A stretch of DNA of 64,000 nt from Leishmania donovani (Eukaryota; Euglenozoa; Kinetoplastea; Trypanosomatida; Trypanosomatidae). Shown piece after piece: positions 18,306 through 28,640 of the stretch. Each line of letters opens with the position of its first letter. Position 1 is the first letter of the stretch. Below the pieces are notes generated by a model. The model was not told where the DNA came from. It did not search any database and was given only the letters and a program-made list of their open reading frames with translations. The stretch is from the NCBI RefSeq assembly GCF_000227135.1, contig NC_018262.1, positions 26,687-90,686 of the forward strand, read 5' to 3'. A program made the position numbers and the translations under genes.

Positions 18306-21300
18306 ATGTCATCTTCAGTGCAAGATGCGAGGCCCTCCTCGATGGATGATGCCTCTGCAATGTGGGATCAAATTCAACGTATGCCCTTTCAGCAGCTGCA
18401 GGAAACTAACGAGTTTGTGTACATTAAAAAGGTGATGTCGCTTGTGGCGCGCTATGTCTTTCTGGAATCTGACCCGAAGATGGCCGACCCCCGATACACG
18501 ATCAGTATTGCAAAGCTGCTTAAAACCGTCTCCGCTAAGTGCCTCACCGAATTCGGACGACTCAGCAAGACAGCAGAGGAAACAACGGCTGAGATAGCGA
18601 ACCTGCGGAGCGCTTTCAAAACACAACTTTCCTCAAAGGAGGAGGAAATTGAGAAGCTCAGCGACCTATTGCGCAAGGCTAGAGTAGAGGGGGCATCTCA
18701 AAATGCGGCAGCTGAGCCATCGAGCTCAGAGGAGCTAGTTCGCTTGAAAACCGAGAATGATGAGCTTTCTCTTCAACTGCGAAACCTAACGCGGCGGAAC
18801 GCGGAACTGAAGGAGGCCCTTGCATCGCGCAGTGATGACACGAGTGGCATTAAAGAACACTATGAAAAGGCGCAACTGGAGTACCGCCACCTTGCAGCAA
18901 GGTACAAGCGTCTTGCCGATTGCTCTGCGAAAACAGAGGATATGCTGCAGGAACTGCGTCAGAAAGAGCACGGCAAGAAGCAAAAGGTAGACGACGAGCT
19001 GGATCGACTGCGGCAAAAAGTTCAATCTCTGCAGCAAGAAAACTACGCCCTCGTGCAGTCGCGCGATCGAGCGGAAGAGCTATGTGAAAAGCGGGAGGCA
19101 GAGGCGCTTCGTGACATGACGGAGCTGCGGAGACTGACGAAGGACCTCCTCGACGAAGAGCGCGCAAAGAATAAATCTCTTCGAGACGAGTTTGTCACCG
19201 TCAAGCAGGAATCTGATGCACATGTGGAGCAGCTGATGCACCAGCACGAGGTTGACCTCGACGAAAAGGAGGAGGAGATTGCACTACTCCGACGACAGCT
19301 GGAAAAGGCCACCAGCCAGCAAAAGTCTCATTTTCACCGTGACTCTTCAATCTCAGACGACTCGTCGTCGCACTCGTCGGTAAAAACCGGTACACCCGAC
19401 ATCAGCGACAAGGATGCAAAGATGCGCGTGATCCCCACAGAGGAGCAACGCAGGCTGGAGCGCGAGAACGACGATTTGCACGCCGAGGTGGAGCAGCTCG
19501 AACTGCGCATTGACGCACTTGATGAAGAAAACCTTCGACTGACGCGTCTCGTCAAGAACTACGAAAGTGGCAACGAGGGCTTGTATCGGCTAAGGCAAGA
19601 GTTGGCAGACCACACCCGAACTGTGGAGGTTCTCCAAGGCGAAAATGCGCAGCTGCGGGAACGGCTAAACGGCATGGAAGATTCCATTACGTTCAATGCC
19701 GCGCTCCGCGAGCTGTGCAAGCGGGTCGGGGTGACGGAGGAGGAAATCAACAGCCTGCGCCCTCAGAACGCAGCCGCGTACAGCGAAATGGACACTTTGA
19801 AGGAGGAGGTGAGCCTGCTGAAGGAGGAGGTGGAGTGGCTGGAGCGGGAGCGGCGCCATTGGATGAATAAGGTGCGACTGCAGCCCCTCATGGACACCAA
19901 ACTGCGCTTCGAGCTAGGCCTCTCCTCCGAGCAGCTCAAGCAGCTGGACAAGCTGGTGGACCAGATGAAAGCCGGCACCGTTATAGTCGAGGAAAACGAT
20001 GAGAGCTACAAGGATAAATATTTCAAGGAGCTGCAGGCGCGGCGTCGCGATGCTGAGCAGTTTAACGCGTTCGTGAAGGATCGCATAAACGACGCCCTGA
20101 AGAACGCTTTTGTGGACGTGAGCGCCCCTGACACCGCCGCCGCGGTGTCGGCACTGCGAGAGCATATCGATGTGATCACCTCCTCGTCCACGGCCGAGGC
20201 TGGTGCGCAGGCTGAGGAAAAGATCGAGCGACTGACTCGGCGGCTGGAGGAACTTGAGCAGTCCGAGAAGATGCGCGTGGAAGAGATTGCGCGTCTGCGG
20301 GAGCAGGTGGTGGCCGGCACGGCTGAGAAGGAGGTGATTTGCCGTGAGCGCGATCAGTACCGCGAGGCCATTTTTGGCGCTGCCGGGATAGGCGCGGCCC
20401 AGACCGAAGTCGCAGCCGGTGCACCTGCGCCGGCGCTCGGCGACTTTGGTGAGAGCCGCACAGGGGCTTTGTCAAACGCGAAGTGGTTGACTGTAGCGAA
20501 TACGCTGCGCGAGCAGCTACGCGTGAAGGATACGCTGATCGACTCTCTGAGTAAGGAGCTTACAGTGGCGAAGGAGAAGTTAGAGGCGAGGCATGCTGCT
20601 GACGCAGAGCAGCACCGAAAGATGGAGCTCGAGAAGAAAGCAGACGCTTCCTTGCAAGATCAGATCAAAGCACTGACAGAATTGAACGAGGAGCTCACTG
20701 AGAGATGCGGCGCGTTGTCGAAGACGAATAAAGACCTCGAAGACAGCCTCGAGCGACTTGACCGAGGGACGACGAAGGAGCTGCTGCTCAAAGTGGTTCT
20801 GCTGCGTCGCCGCGAGGCGACTCTCCTTCAGCGACTGCGCCGAGCTCTCACTACACAAGAGGAGTCGAGTGCAGCTGTCAGACGAGTGGAGTCTCAGATG
20901 AAGAATACACTGGAGCGGCTTCGCGAGATACTGGAGAATGATGGCCCCATCGAGGACGCGGTGCTGCCTCGTTCGTCAGCGGGGTGCAGCATGGAGAGCG
21001 AGATGCTCAGCTTCCTCGACTACGCCGTCCGGCATCTGCTTCAAGGCAGAATGTATCGAGAAGACAGCCGTTTTCTCCTTCACCTCAAGCAGGTTTATCA
21101 AGGTATGGAGGCCAACCAAGAGGTTTTGGAGCTGCGTCTCGACACGAAACGTCTTCGACACGAGCTGGCGGAGAAACAGGCGGAAATGGATGCACTGTCC
21201 GCCGAGGTGGCAGGCCTTCGCGCGGCGGCGACTGCCACCGAGGACGCAAGGGTGAACCCGAGCCCCGAATACACGGCTGCGGCCGTTGCAAAGAGCGAGG

Positions 21301-24300
21301 CAGAGGCAGCCACGTACAAACAGAAGTACGCTCTCGCCGCAAAGCGGCTTGAGGCTCGCGAGAAGGAGGTGGCGCAGCTAGAAAACGATATCGACTCTGC
21401 ACGTCAAGAAGTCATCGAGGTGCGAGACCACATCCGCAACATCCTCAATGAGGGCGCTGACACGAAGGTGACGCCTTGTGGGTCGCTGCCGCACGCGAAG
21501 GTGAGCCCGACGGAGCTGGCTCGGTTGGAGAAAGAAATCGCGAGGCTGAAGACTGTCAACTTAGGGCTTCTGCACCACTCCATGGATCTGCAGTCGCAGG
21601 GTAAGTCATTGGAAATAGAGCTAGAGGCCAAACAGCAAGAGATCACGCTCTTGAAAAGTTCCGCAGATTCGCATCTGGTAACCACCTTTGTGAGCGCTGC
21701 GATTCGCGAACACGCCGCACTACGCCGGCAGAGTGAGCTGGCCCTCATCCAGGCGAAGCGACTCAAAATGCAACTGGCTGCAACGGAGGCTAACTATCAC
21801 GTTGTTGCTAATGAGGCGACGGTGTACAAGACGGGCGCATATCGCCTGTATCGCAAGTACGTGGAGCAGGTCGTGTCCGTTGTGGATTACTTGCGGTGCG
21901 TGCAGCGCGCCAGCAAAGGCTCTCTCTCGCCGCACCAGGCGGAGATCATGGATCGCCGCCTTCGCAAAATCGTCTCGGACCTCGGTGAGTGCTTTGGCCG
22001 GAGCAAGATGCTGGCGATGCAGCTCTCTGACGCGCAGAACACTGTCGCCACTCTGGAACAGCAGTTGTCTCTACTGCATATGGAGGACAGCCCAGCCAAA
22101 CGGGATGCGATAGACGTGAGGCTACAGGAGGCGCGTAGCAGAGTACGCGAGCACGACCGCCTCATGACGGAGTGCCAGGAGGAGAGGCAATTCCTACAGG
22201 CGAAGCTGATCCGCGCCGAGGCAAACAATAAAGATCTCAACGCCGAGGTGGCGCGGCTTGAGTTCGGGTACATGACAGCATCCCCCCTCGATGCAGAGCT
22301 GCTGGCCACACTTTTGCAGCTAAAGGAGAGTGTCTTTGACAAGGCGGTGGCACCGTCTGTGACCCTCGAATCAGCTCTATCCACCGCGTCGAACAAGCTG
22401 GGCTCGGGCAGCGCAGACGACGGCGACCTCGCCATTCGCGAGTACAAAAATGCGGTGCTTCGGCAGACAGAGCTCGCACAACAGTGCGCCACGCTGAAGA
22501 GGCAGGTGGCGGATGTGGACGCCGAGCGTCGCCGAATCGAGCACATGGCGGCGCAGCTGAGGGAGGAGGTACAGCAGGCGAGCGAGCAGGCTGCGTTCGC
22601 GCAGCGGCAGCTCGAAGAAGAGCGGCAAAAGGCGACGCAGCGCGAGGCACGACTGCTGCGGGCGCATGAGACACAGTTGGAGGTGGCTCGCCGGGCCACA
22701 GAGCACAACGTTCACTGCTTGCAAGAGATGATCCAGAAGAAGGAGCAGCTAATCTCCTCTCTGCAGGAGCAGCTCTCCGCCGAACGCAGGAAGGGCGTCG
22801 AGTACGGGCTCGGCGAAGCAGTGCGAATGGAGCGGCTGCATGAGCACATGTTCCGTGAAAACACTGCCATGGTGGAGCGCTTCAAGAGCGCTATTGAAAC
22901 TGTCGGGGACTCCGTGCGCCATGCGGGTGAGAGCGCAGCTCTGCCTCTTTTCATACCGGGCACCAGTAACGGCCTGCAGGAGCAGCTGCAGTTTCTTACT
23001 GCGGAGACAGTCCGCCTCCGTCACGAGTTGAAGGAGGCCCGCGCAAGTAGCATTGTGCTAGAGTCGCAGCTGGAGCAGCAGGTGCAGCAGCAGCTGTCGA
23101 CTCGCGCCCCGCACGCTGGAGCCCCGCCAGGCCACAACACCGATGCTCTCATGGGCATCATACGCAATCAAACGGCAATGGTGGAGAGCCTGCGACAGCG
23201 GGAGATGCAGCTGACAGCAGAGCTCCAGCGTGAGAAGGAACAGCGGGCCTCTATGGAGCGGCAACTGAGCGATGTCCAGGCCCAACATGCGGAACAGGGA
23301 GGCATGTTACAGCTTCTGTCACAAGTGGCGTCCGCCGGTGGTGTGTCTGATGCACCGCTGGTAGGCGAGCTGCGCGCCCAGAACGCGGCTCTTGATCAGG
23401 AGCTGCGCATGATGCGGCAAATGTTGGAGGAGGAGCGGGCGCACGCAAGGCGCTTCCAGGTGGATGCTGCAGAGTGGAAGACACATATCGATGCACTGCA
23501 GGCTGAGGTGTCAGCGCAGCAGGTGGAGACGGAGCGTGCACAGCACCTGGCGGCGCTTAACGAAGGGCTGCGGGTGGATCTCAACACTGTGAAAGAGCAG
23601 AACGACAAGCTGATGGTGGCCGCTACGATCCTCAAGCAGAAGCTGATGGACGAGGCGCACCGCAGCGGTGAGTCTGCCCGGCTGCATCAGCAAGAGATCG
23701 CACTGGCGCAGCGCATGGGCACCATCCAACAAGAGTCGGCGAGCCACATGAAGGTGCTTGATCACCGCATTCGCGCCATCCAGAAGGAGCTCAACGAGCG
23801 GGTGGAAAAGGAGAAGACGATGCTGGAAAAGAACACGGAGTCGCAGCGACTTGTGTACCAGCTACACCAGCAGCTGTGTGCCAAGGATCGTGAGTTGGCT
23901 TCTCTGCAAGAGCAGCTGCGGCAGTTCAGTAGTACCTCGCCGGTACGCTTGCAGCAACGCGCCAGTGCGGTTGCCTCGGGCCTGCAAAGTCGAGGCACGC
24001 AGGTAGTCGCGGCGAGAGAAGAGCCGTTGCTGCAGCGCGGGAAAGAGGACGCTGTGGCGGGATCCAAGGCTGCTGCCGCTGGGCATCAACGAGCTGCATC
24101 TATGACTGACGCCGCAGGCGTTGAGACACTTACGAGCGTTATAGATAACCTCAAGCTCGTGATCGCAAAGTTGCAGAGCGAGAACGCCGATCTCCGCTCG
24201 ACACAAGTGCAGTCCGCCCGCTACGCGCGCCAATCACGAGAGCTGCGCGAACTAAAGAAACGGGAGCAGAGTTTGCAGACTCAGCTCGAAGATCTGTCCC

Positions 24301-24713
24301 GGCAGCTCGTGAGCTTGCGTGCTTCCTCCAGAGGCGACGGTGCCTCTTCTGTGTCGAACGCGGAGCTACATCGTCGTCTCGCAACTGAGCAAGCTGCCGC
24401 GGAGCAGTGCGAGATGGAACTCAACAACCTCCGTCTTCAACTTTCTAATGCCGATCGCCGGGTTGTCCGCCCACTGGATCCGACTAGTGGCGGTGCACAA
24501 GCGACGGCAGCCACGCCTGCAGCTCACTCGACCGTGCCTCCGCCACTGCCAAAGTCTCGCTTTTCCCATCACCAAGAGCGCCGTGGTGGAGATATGAGCT
24601 CGCTGGCTGAACTGCCGCAACGTCGCTTGAGTTCCACTCGATTGAGCGACACCGCCTCCGCGACTGCCGACCACAGTGCATCTCCGCAATTCTGCCACCG
24701 TGGCGAACTGTAA
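18306..24713 (+). CDS. giant coiled-coil protein, 2135 residues
   Basis: The N-terminal 90 residues (MSSSVQDARPSSMDDASAMWDQIQ...) look folded and helical but match nothing I know. From about residue 100 to 1990 the sequence is nearly continuous coiled coil with heptad Leu/Glu/Gln/Arg, broken by Ser-rich or Pro-containing hinges (for example a Ser-rich acidic stretch around residues 350-380 and a Gly/Ala-rich hinge near 700). The last ~90 residues are disordered with a PPLPKSRF proline motif and Ser/Thr-rich tail. It has no motor or enzymatic domain. Structural roles at flagellum, basal body, Golgi or nuclear pore are all possible. The start is an ATG at 18306; upstream in-frame codons begin only with TTG. 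Internal Lys/Arg-rich frames on the other strand are shadows. Confidence 0.92.
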   Translation: MSSSVQDARPSSMDDASAMWDQIQRMPFQQLQETNEFVYIKKVMSLVARYVFLESDPKMADPRYTISIAKLLKTVSAKCLTEFGRLSKTAEETTAEIANLRSAFKTQLSSKEEEIEKLSDLLRKARVEGASQNAAAEPSSSEELVRLKTENDELSLQLRNLTRRNAELKEALASRSDDTSGIKEHYEKAQLEYRHLAARYKRLADCSAKTEDMLQELRQKEHGKKQKVDDELDRLRQKVQSLQQENYALVQSRDRAEELCEKREAEALRDMTELRRLTKDLLDEERAKNKSLRDEFVTVKQESDAHVEQLMHQHEVDLDEKEEEIALLRRQLEKATSQQKSHFHRDSSISDDSSSHSSVKTGTPDISDKDAKMRVIPTEEQRRLERENDDLHAEVEQLELRIDALDEENLRLTRLVKNYESGNEGLYRLRQELADHTRTVEVLQGENAQLRERLNGMEDSITFNAALRELCKRVGVTEEEINSLRPQNAAAYSEMDTLKEEVSLLKEEVEWLERERRHWMNKVRLQPLMDTKLRFELGLSSEQLKQLDKLVDQMKAGTVIVEENDESYKDKYFKELQARRRDAEQFNAFVKDRINDALKNAFVDVSAPDTAAAVSALREHIDVITSSSTAEAGAQAEEKIERLTRRLEELEQSEKMRVEEIARLREQVVAGTAEKEVICRERDQYREAIFGAAGIGAAQTEVAAGAPAPALGDFGESRTGALSNAKWLTVANTLREQLRVKDTLIDSLSKELTVAKEKLEARHAADAEQHRKMELEKKADASLQDQIKALTELNEELTERCGALSKTNKDLEDSLERLDRGTTKELLLKVVLLRRREATLLQRLRRALTTQEESSAAVRRVESQMKNTLERLREILENDGPIEDAVLPRSSAGCSMESEMLSFLDYAVRHLLQGRMYREDSRFLLHLKQVYQGMEANQEVLELRLDTKRLRHELAEKQAEMDALSAEVAGLRAAATATEDARVNPSPEYTAAAVAKSEAEAATYKQKYALAAKRLEAREKEVAQLENDIDSARQEVIEVRDHIRNILNEGADTKVTPCGSLPHAKVSPTELARLEKEIARLKTVNLGLLHHSMDLQSQGKSLEIELEAKQQEITLLKSSADSHLVTTFVSAAIREHAALRRQSELALIQAKRLKMQLAATEANYHVVANEATVYKTGAYRLYRKYVEQVVSVVDYLRCVQRASKGSLSPHQAEIMDRRLRKIVSDLGECFGRSKMLAMQLSDAQNTVATLEQQLSLLHMEDSPAKRDAIDVRLQEARSRVREHDRLMTECQEERQFLQAKLIRAEANNKDLNAEVARLEFGYMTASPLDAELLATLLQLKESVFDKAVAPSVTLESALSTASNKLGSGSADDGDLAIREYKNAVLRQTELAQQCATLKRQVADVDAERRRIEHMAAQLREEVQQASEQAAFAQRQLEEERQKATQREARLLRAHETQLEVARRATEHNVHCLQEMIQKKEQLISSLQEQLSAERRKGVEYGLGEAVRMERLHEHMFRENTAMVERFKSAIETVGDSVRHAGESAALPLFIPGTSNGLQEQLQFLTAETVRLRHELKEARASSIVLESQLEQQVQQQLSTRAPHAGAPPGHNTDALMGIIRNQTAMVESLRQREMQLTAELQREKEQRASMERQLSDVQAQHAEQGGMLQLLSQVASAGGVSDAPLVGELRAQNAALDQELRMMRQMLEEERAHARRFQVDAAEWKTHIDALQAEVSAQQVETERAQHLAALNEGLRVDLNTVKEQNDKLMVAATILKQKLMDEAHRSGESARLHQQEIALAQRMGTIQQESASHMKVLDHRIRAIQKELNERVEKEKTMLEKNTESQRLVYQLHQQLCAKDRELASLQEQLRQFSSTSPVRLQQRASAVASGLQSRGTQVVAAREEPLLQRGKEDAVAGSKAAAAGHQRAASMTDAAGVETLTSVIDNLKLVIAKLQSENADLRSTQVQSARYARQSRELRELKKREQSLQTQLEDLSRQLVSLRASSRGDGASSVSNAELHRRLATEQAAAEQCEMELNNLRLQLSNADRRVVRPLDPTSGGAQATAATPAAHSTVPPPLPKSRFSHHQERRGGDMSSLAELPQRRLSSTRLSDTASATADHSASPQFCHRGEL

Positions 24714-25668
24714 TTAGGATGCGCTGTTGTGGCGCCGAAATGAGAGACGCTTGCCTACGCCAAATAGAAGCTGGGGCGTGTAGAGCAACAGAGAGGCACA
24801 AGCACGTCCTTTTCGTATACTATACGTGCAAACGCTACAGACAAGACGGTGGCACAGCCCCACACGCTAGCACACGCCCCTCTTCCCTGCACACACGCAC
24901 ACACACACACACCATTCACGCCCGGCGCAGATTTGTCTTTTGTGTGTTGGTTTCATTTTTTGTTCTTTCTGCTTGAATGCATCAGCTCCATGTCTTGTGC
25001 ATGCCTTTCTGGCTGAAATCGCACAAAGGCACTGCACGCGTCAAGTTTGCGCAACTACTCGAAAACGAATCAGGCCCGCATGATATGCCGGTTGATATGA
25101 GGGGCCCCTATAACAGGGGCACTCTCAGCACAGTCGAATCCGTAGTCGTGCAGAGGGGCTGAAGAGTGTGGAGACATAGTAAGCTCACGCTGTGTACGTT
25201 TTCATTTGGCGCACTGCCTTGGGATGCACTGGACAGCATACCACCCAATCCTGTGTGACACTGCGCATATTCACTGTGATGATGCTTCGGCTACCTTTCT
25301 CTTTCTTCTCTTCACCCTCCCCTTCCCTGCCTTCTTTTTCACCTCTGCATTCACCGAGGCGAGTGCGCACGTGTGCCAGTGCGTCTGTGTCTGTGCGCAC
25401 GCTCGTGCCCACTAGGACAGTACCGCGATAGTTGCTGTGCTCCTCTTGGTGCTTCTCCTCGTGGCACCTGGTTTCAAACTGGGCTGCCCGGCCGTCTCAC
25501 AGGCACTCACACAGTCGACTCCGACCTCCCTCCCTTCCAGAGTGCACACGATTTCTCTGCTAGCCCTTGGTTTCTTCTGTTGCTGTGTTCCTCTTCTCAT
25601 TCCCGGCCGTGCGTCGGCACCTCTCGCTCCATCCCCTTCAGTACACAGAGGAAGCATCGGCGCCGCCA
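24714..25668. other. intergenic with a CA-rich tract
   Basis: No gene supported. A short (CA)n tract lies at about 24892-24912. Long pyrimidine stretches from 25290 to 25640 end in CCCCTTCAG at 25641, a likely splice acceptor for the Kish gene. Confidence 0.6.
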
Positions 25669-25890
25669 ATGAGCGCCCTATTCGACTTCGAGACGGTCTT
25701 GTATGTGTTGCTCTTGATTGTGTGCACTGCAACGTACCTTAGACAATTCAGACCCACACTGTACCACCGTGATAGTTTTGAGCTCTACAAGAAGTTCCTC
25801 TACAAGTGTAGCGTGGTGGGCGATCGCCTCTCTCCGTGGGTTTCCATTTGCTGTCTCGTCTTGGCGTTTCGCGTCATTTTTGTGTATTGA
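25669..25890 (+). CDS. Kish / TMEM167 family small Golgi membrane protein
   Basis: The 73-residue product matches the Kish family along its length: start MSALFDFETVLYVLLLIVCTATY (first helix), a short polar loop with RDSFELYKKFLYKCSVVGDR, then LSPWVSICCLVLAFRVIFVY (second helix). The family is about 70-74 residues, is found in the early secretory pathway, and is linked to Golgi secretion (SMO1 in yeast, TMEM167A/B in animals). The start at 25669 gives the family length exactly, and the likely splice acceptor lies only 27 bases upstream. The same stretch is open in a second plus-strand frame, which is not the gene. Confidence 0.92.
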   Translation: MSALFDFETVLYVLLLIVCTATYLRQFRPTLYHRDSFELYKKFLYKCSVVGDRLSPWVSICCLVLAFRVIFVY

Positions 25891-26865
25891 GGGGACAAGA
25901 GAAAACAAAGCATGCTGTCAAAAAAGCCCATACAGAAAGGAAAACCGATGAAATGAAGCTCCAACATGTGCGGGGGGGGGGGCATGCCTGTCGGTCGCTG
26001 CTAGCACCCCGTTGAGAATGTTGACGGGGACGGCGCTCATGTCGCTGACGCACCAAATCCACCGTCTGCTGTGGACTTCAAACCCGTCTCGGCACACATA
26101 CAAAATATCGTGACTGAGGGTGCCGGTCGGGGAGCTCTCCCTTTCCCAAAAGCCTCCTCGCCTGAGGTGCCTTGCATGTGCTCACCTAATCCCGCCTCAT
26201 GTTTCTCTCGTCATCTGTAGTTCCGCCGCCCCAAGCGTCTGCCTCCGTTGGCTTAGGTGGGAGAAAGATATTGCCGTGCTGTTCTTCACAAACGCATAGA
26301 AATTGTCACCCAGGCGCCTAGGTAGTGCTGCCACTTCTTTGCGGTGTGTCATCTCTTGCATTCGATATCAGTGCTTGCATATTCTTGGGCGACTCCCCCC
26401 CCCCCAAATACAGAGCCAAGCAAAAAAAAATACCAGGTGCGCACTTCCGACCCCGTCACGGAGACCACTGTCAAACAACACATTCCACGGTAAAAAAGAA
26501 GTAGCGTCACACACCCTCACTTCTGCTGTGCTTGCCGTTTTCGCTTTTTTTTACTGCGGCGAACTTTTAGCTGAGACACTACATCGCCTTTTCACTCCGT
26601 CCTGCACTCCGTGGCTCTCTCTTTAGGTATTCTTTCCGTCTCATCACATTCGCGCAGCTGATAGTTTGGTGGAAACTGACGGTGCATCGAAGCCGCACCT
26701 TGTGACCCTTCCTTTTCAGTCTAGTAGTAGTGGGAGTAGTAGTAGTGATCCTCCTTCCTGCTTCGTTCTCTGCCTGTGCGCGCGTCTTGGCGTAGCGTGC
26801 GGTTCTCCGTATCGCACTTACAAACAGTGCTTCTTTCCCATCTCGCGCGTTGCGTGGTGGACCAC
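25891..26865. other. intergenic
   Basis: No supported gene. It contains a 9-10-base G run near 25973-25982, a C run at 26395-26405, and pyrimidine-rich sequence before the next gene. Confidence 0.55.
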
Positions 26866-27657
26866 ATGCTCTGCTCACGATCACTGCTAGGTGCGTTCTG
26901 TAGCACCACGCGCCTTCTCACCATCAGCGATGAGTACATTCCCCGCGCCTTTCCGGTGAAGTCGACGACCGGCCTCGCCGGTGTGGCTGTGGAGCCTCTG
27001 TGGAAGCCGAAGCTGCTTGCCGCCGCCTCGGAGCTGCAAGCGTTCCTCCACACATCCGACATTCCGCCAGAGTCGACCTATTACAACGTAACCATGACCT
27101 TAGTAAAGCGCATCAACTACGGCATCAAGGAGTGCCAGGATGACTGGTGCACGCTAGAGAAGAAGTTCTTCTGGGGCTGGCCAGTAGAGTATATCCTTCA
27201 AGTGACCTGGCGCGAGCTTGAGACGGCGCAGAAGTGGAATGAGTGGCGCTTTTGGGAGCTGGACCCGGAGCAGGTGAAGCGCGTAGCCCGCGAGGATCAG
27301 GCCATAGGGAAGGAGGGCTTAGGCTACAACACTCCTTGGGAGCAAGTTGTGCGCGAGGACTTCGACAAGCGCAAGAAGGCTCTCACACAGGAGGAGATGG
27401 CGGAGCTCAAGCGCATGGACACGGAGCGGATGGCGCGCGAGACGGCGGCGTACAAGGAGCGCAAGGAACGCATCCGTGACGACTTAGAGAAGGCGCGTGG
27501 CGAGATGCTCAAAAAGTTCCTGAACAAGCGGTACGCCGTAGACAAGGATCTGATGCGGATGCAGCCGGGTAAGAGCTACTCTGGCAAGAGCGCCGACGAC
27601 CTTATTCACGAACTGCGCGCCTCCGTGAAGCAGACCCCTCCCCCTGCCAACAAGTAG
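26866..27657 (+). CDS. NDUFA5-type subunit of respiratory complex I
   Basis: The 263-residue product has a mitochondrial-type leader (MLCSRSLLGAFCSTTRLL) and, at about residues 30-132, the ETC complex I NDUFA5/B13 domain. That domain opens VKSTTGLAGVAVEP, as the family's KKTTGLVGLAV, and closes VTWRELETAQKWNEWRFWE, matching the family's ELNLARKMREWKLWE. A fungal or animal NDUFA5 is about 115-150 residues; the extra ~130 C-terminal residues here are highly charged and helical and may be a trypanosomatid extension that contacts other subunits. The domain core carries an insertion with two Cys (KECQDDWCTLEKKF). Complex I subunits are nuclear-encoded here. The ATG at 26866 is preferred; upstream in-frame codons begin with GTG. 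Confidence 0.9.
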   Translation: MLCSRSLLGAFCSTTRLLTISDEYIPRAFPVKSTTGLAGVAVEPLWKPKLLAAASELQAFLHTSDIPPESTYYNVTMTLVKRINYGIKECQDDWCTLEKKFFWGWPVEYILQVTWRELETAQKWNEWRFWELDPEQVKRVAREDQAIGKEGLGYNTPWEQVVREDFDKRKKALTQEEMAELKRMDTERMARETAAYKERKERIRDDLEKARGEMLKKFLNKRYAVDKDLMRMQPGKSYSGKSADDLIHELRASVKQTPPPANK

Positions 27658-28640
27658 GCAGCCGGATCTCGCTTGCAGCGCGGCAGCGCTGCATGAGATG
27701 TGCACGAGAGGCTTCGGCTGGGTGTGGCTTGGCCGTGCGCGAGAGCGACCACAGAGTGCGCTGCGACCACCTTTTGGATATTGCTCGGAGAAGGGTGTGG
27801 GATGCGGGTATTGTCTTGTGGCGGCGTCTGTGTTGTGTGTGCGGATGTTGCGCGTCGGCCTTCTGTGAGGTTTTATATGTGTATCATCCTCTCCTTCACC
27901 GTTTCTTCGTGTTTTGCACCGTCCAGCTGTTTCCTCTTAGCTAGGTATTCTACATTATCCGCAGCTGCGACCGCCATTCCGAAAATGAGCACGAATCTCT
28001 CTGTCACATCAAACTTCGCACCTTTGATTCGGTGCTGTCAATCGGCTCGAGCACGCCCACGTTCTTGTATCCCTCTCGCTGTACCACTGAGAGGTGCGCA
28101 GGTGGAGGGAATCGGACTCTATCAACCGCAGTCGCCGCCTCTGTCTCACTGTAGACACCTTCCGGTGCCACGCACGTCGCGGAAAGGTAGGGAAGGGAGG
28201 AGATTTCTTTCCCCTACCGGCTACAGGAAAGCAGGGGGGAGCCGAGCTGTAGGCCTTTTTCGCTTTTGTGGATGTCTTTGATGCCCACCGCTCATCTCTC
28301 TCTTTCTCTCTCCGTCTTCCATTTTTCGATTAAGTTGCATTCGCTCTCTCTCCCTCCAGAGGCACGCGAACACACCAAAGACCAACAACAACACAGGCGG
28401 CGCACACTTTTTTTTTTAGTTTTGTCGTGGGCTTCTAGAGAGAGCACTTCCTCCTCCTCCTTTGTTCGCATCGAAGGCGAGCTGTACGACCAAGTACTCA
28501 ACGTTACATCAAAGACGCACCCTAGCGACCCTGCAAGCGCATCGACACCACTCGCCAGGAAACAACAAACAAGACATTTAATCTTCTTTTTCGTCAGCAG
28601 GTACACACACCGCTACCTTATTCTTTCTCTAACACACCGC
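27658..28640. other. intergenic
   Basis: No supported gene; plus-strand open frames here have no domain and poor codon bias. Pyrimidine tracts near 28300-28360 and 28575-28632 precede the next gene. Confidence 0.55.

Noticed and set aside
22237..22674. antisense open frames inside the giant coiled-coil gene
   Set aside because: Long antisense frames are expected opposite G+C-biased coiled-coil coding sequence and carry no protein signature.
25437..25742. plus-strand open frame of 101 codons overlapping the Kish gene
   Set aside because: It is the shifted-frame shadow of the Kish coding region and its pyrimidine-rich leader.
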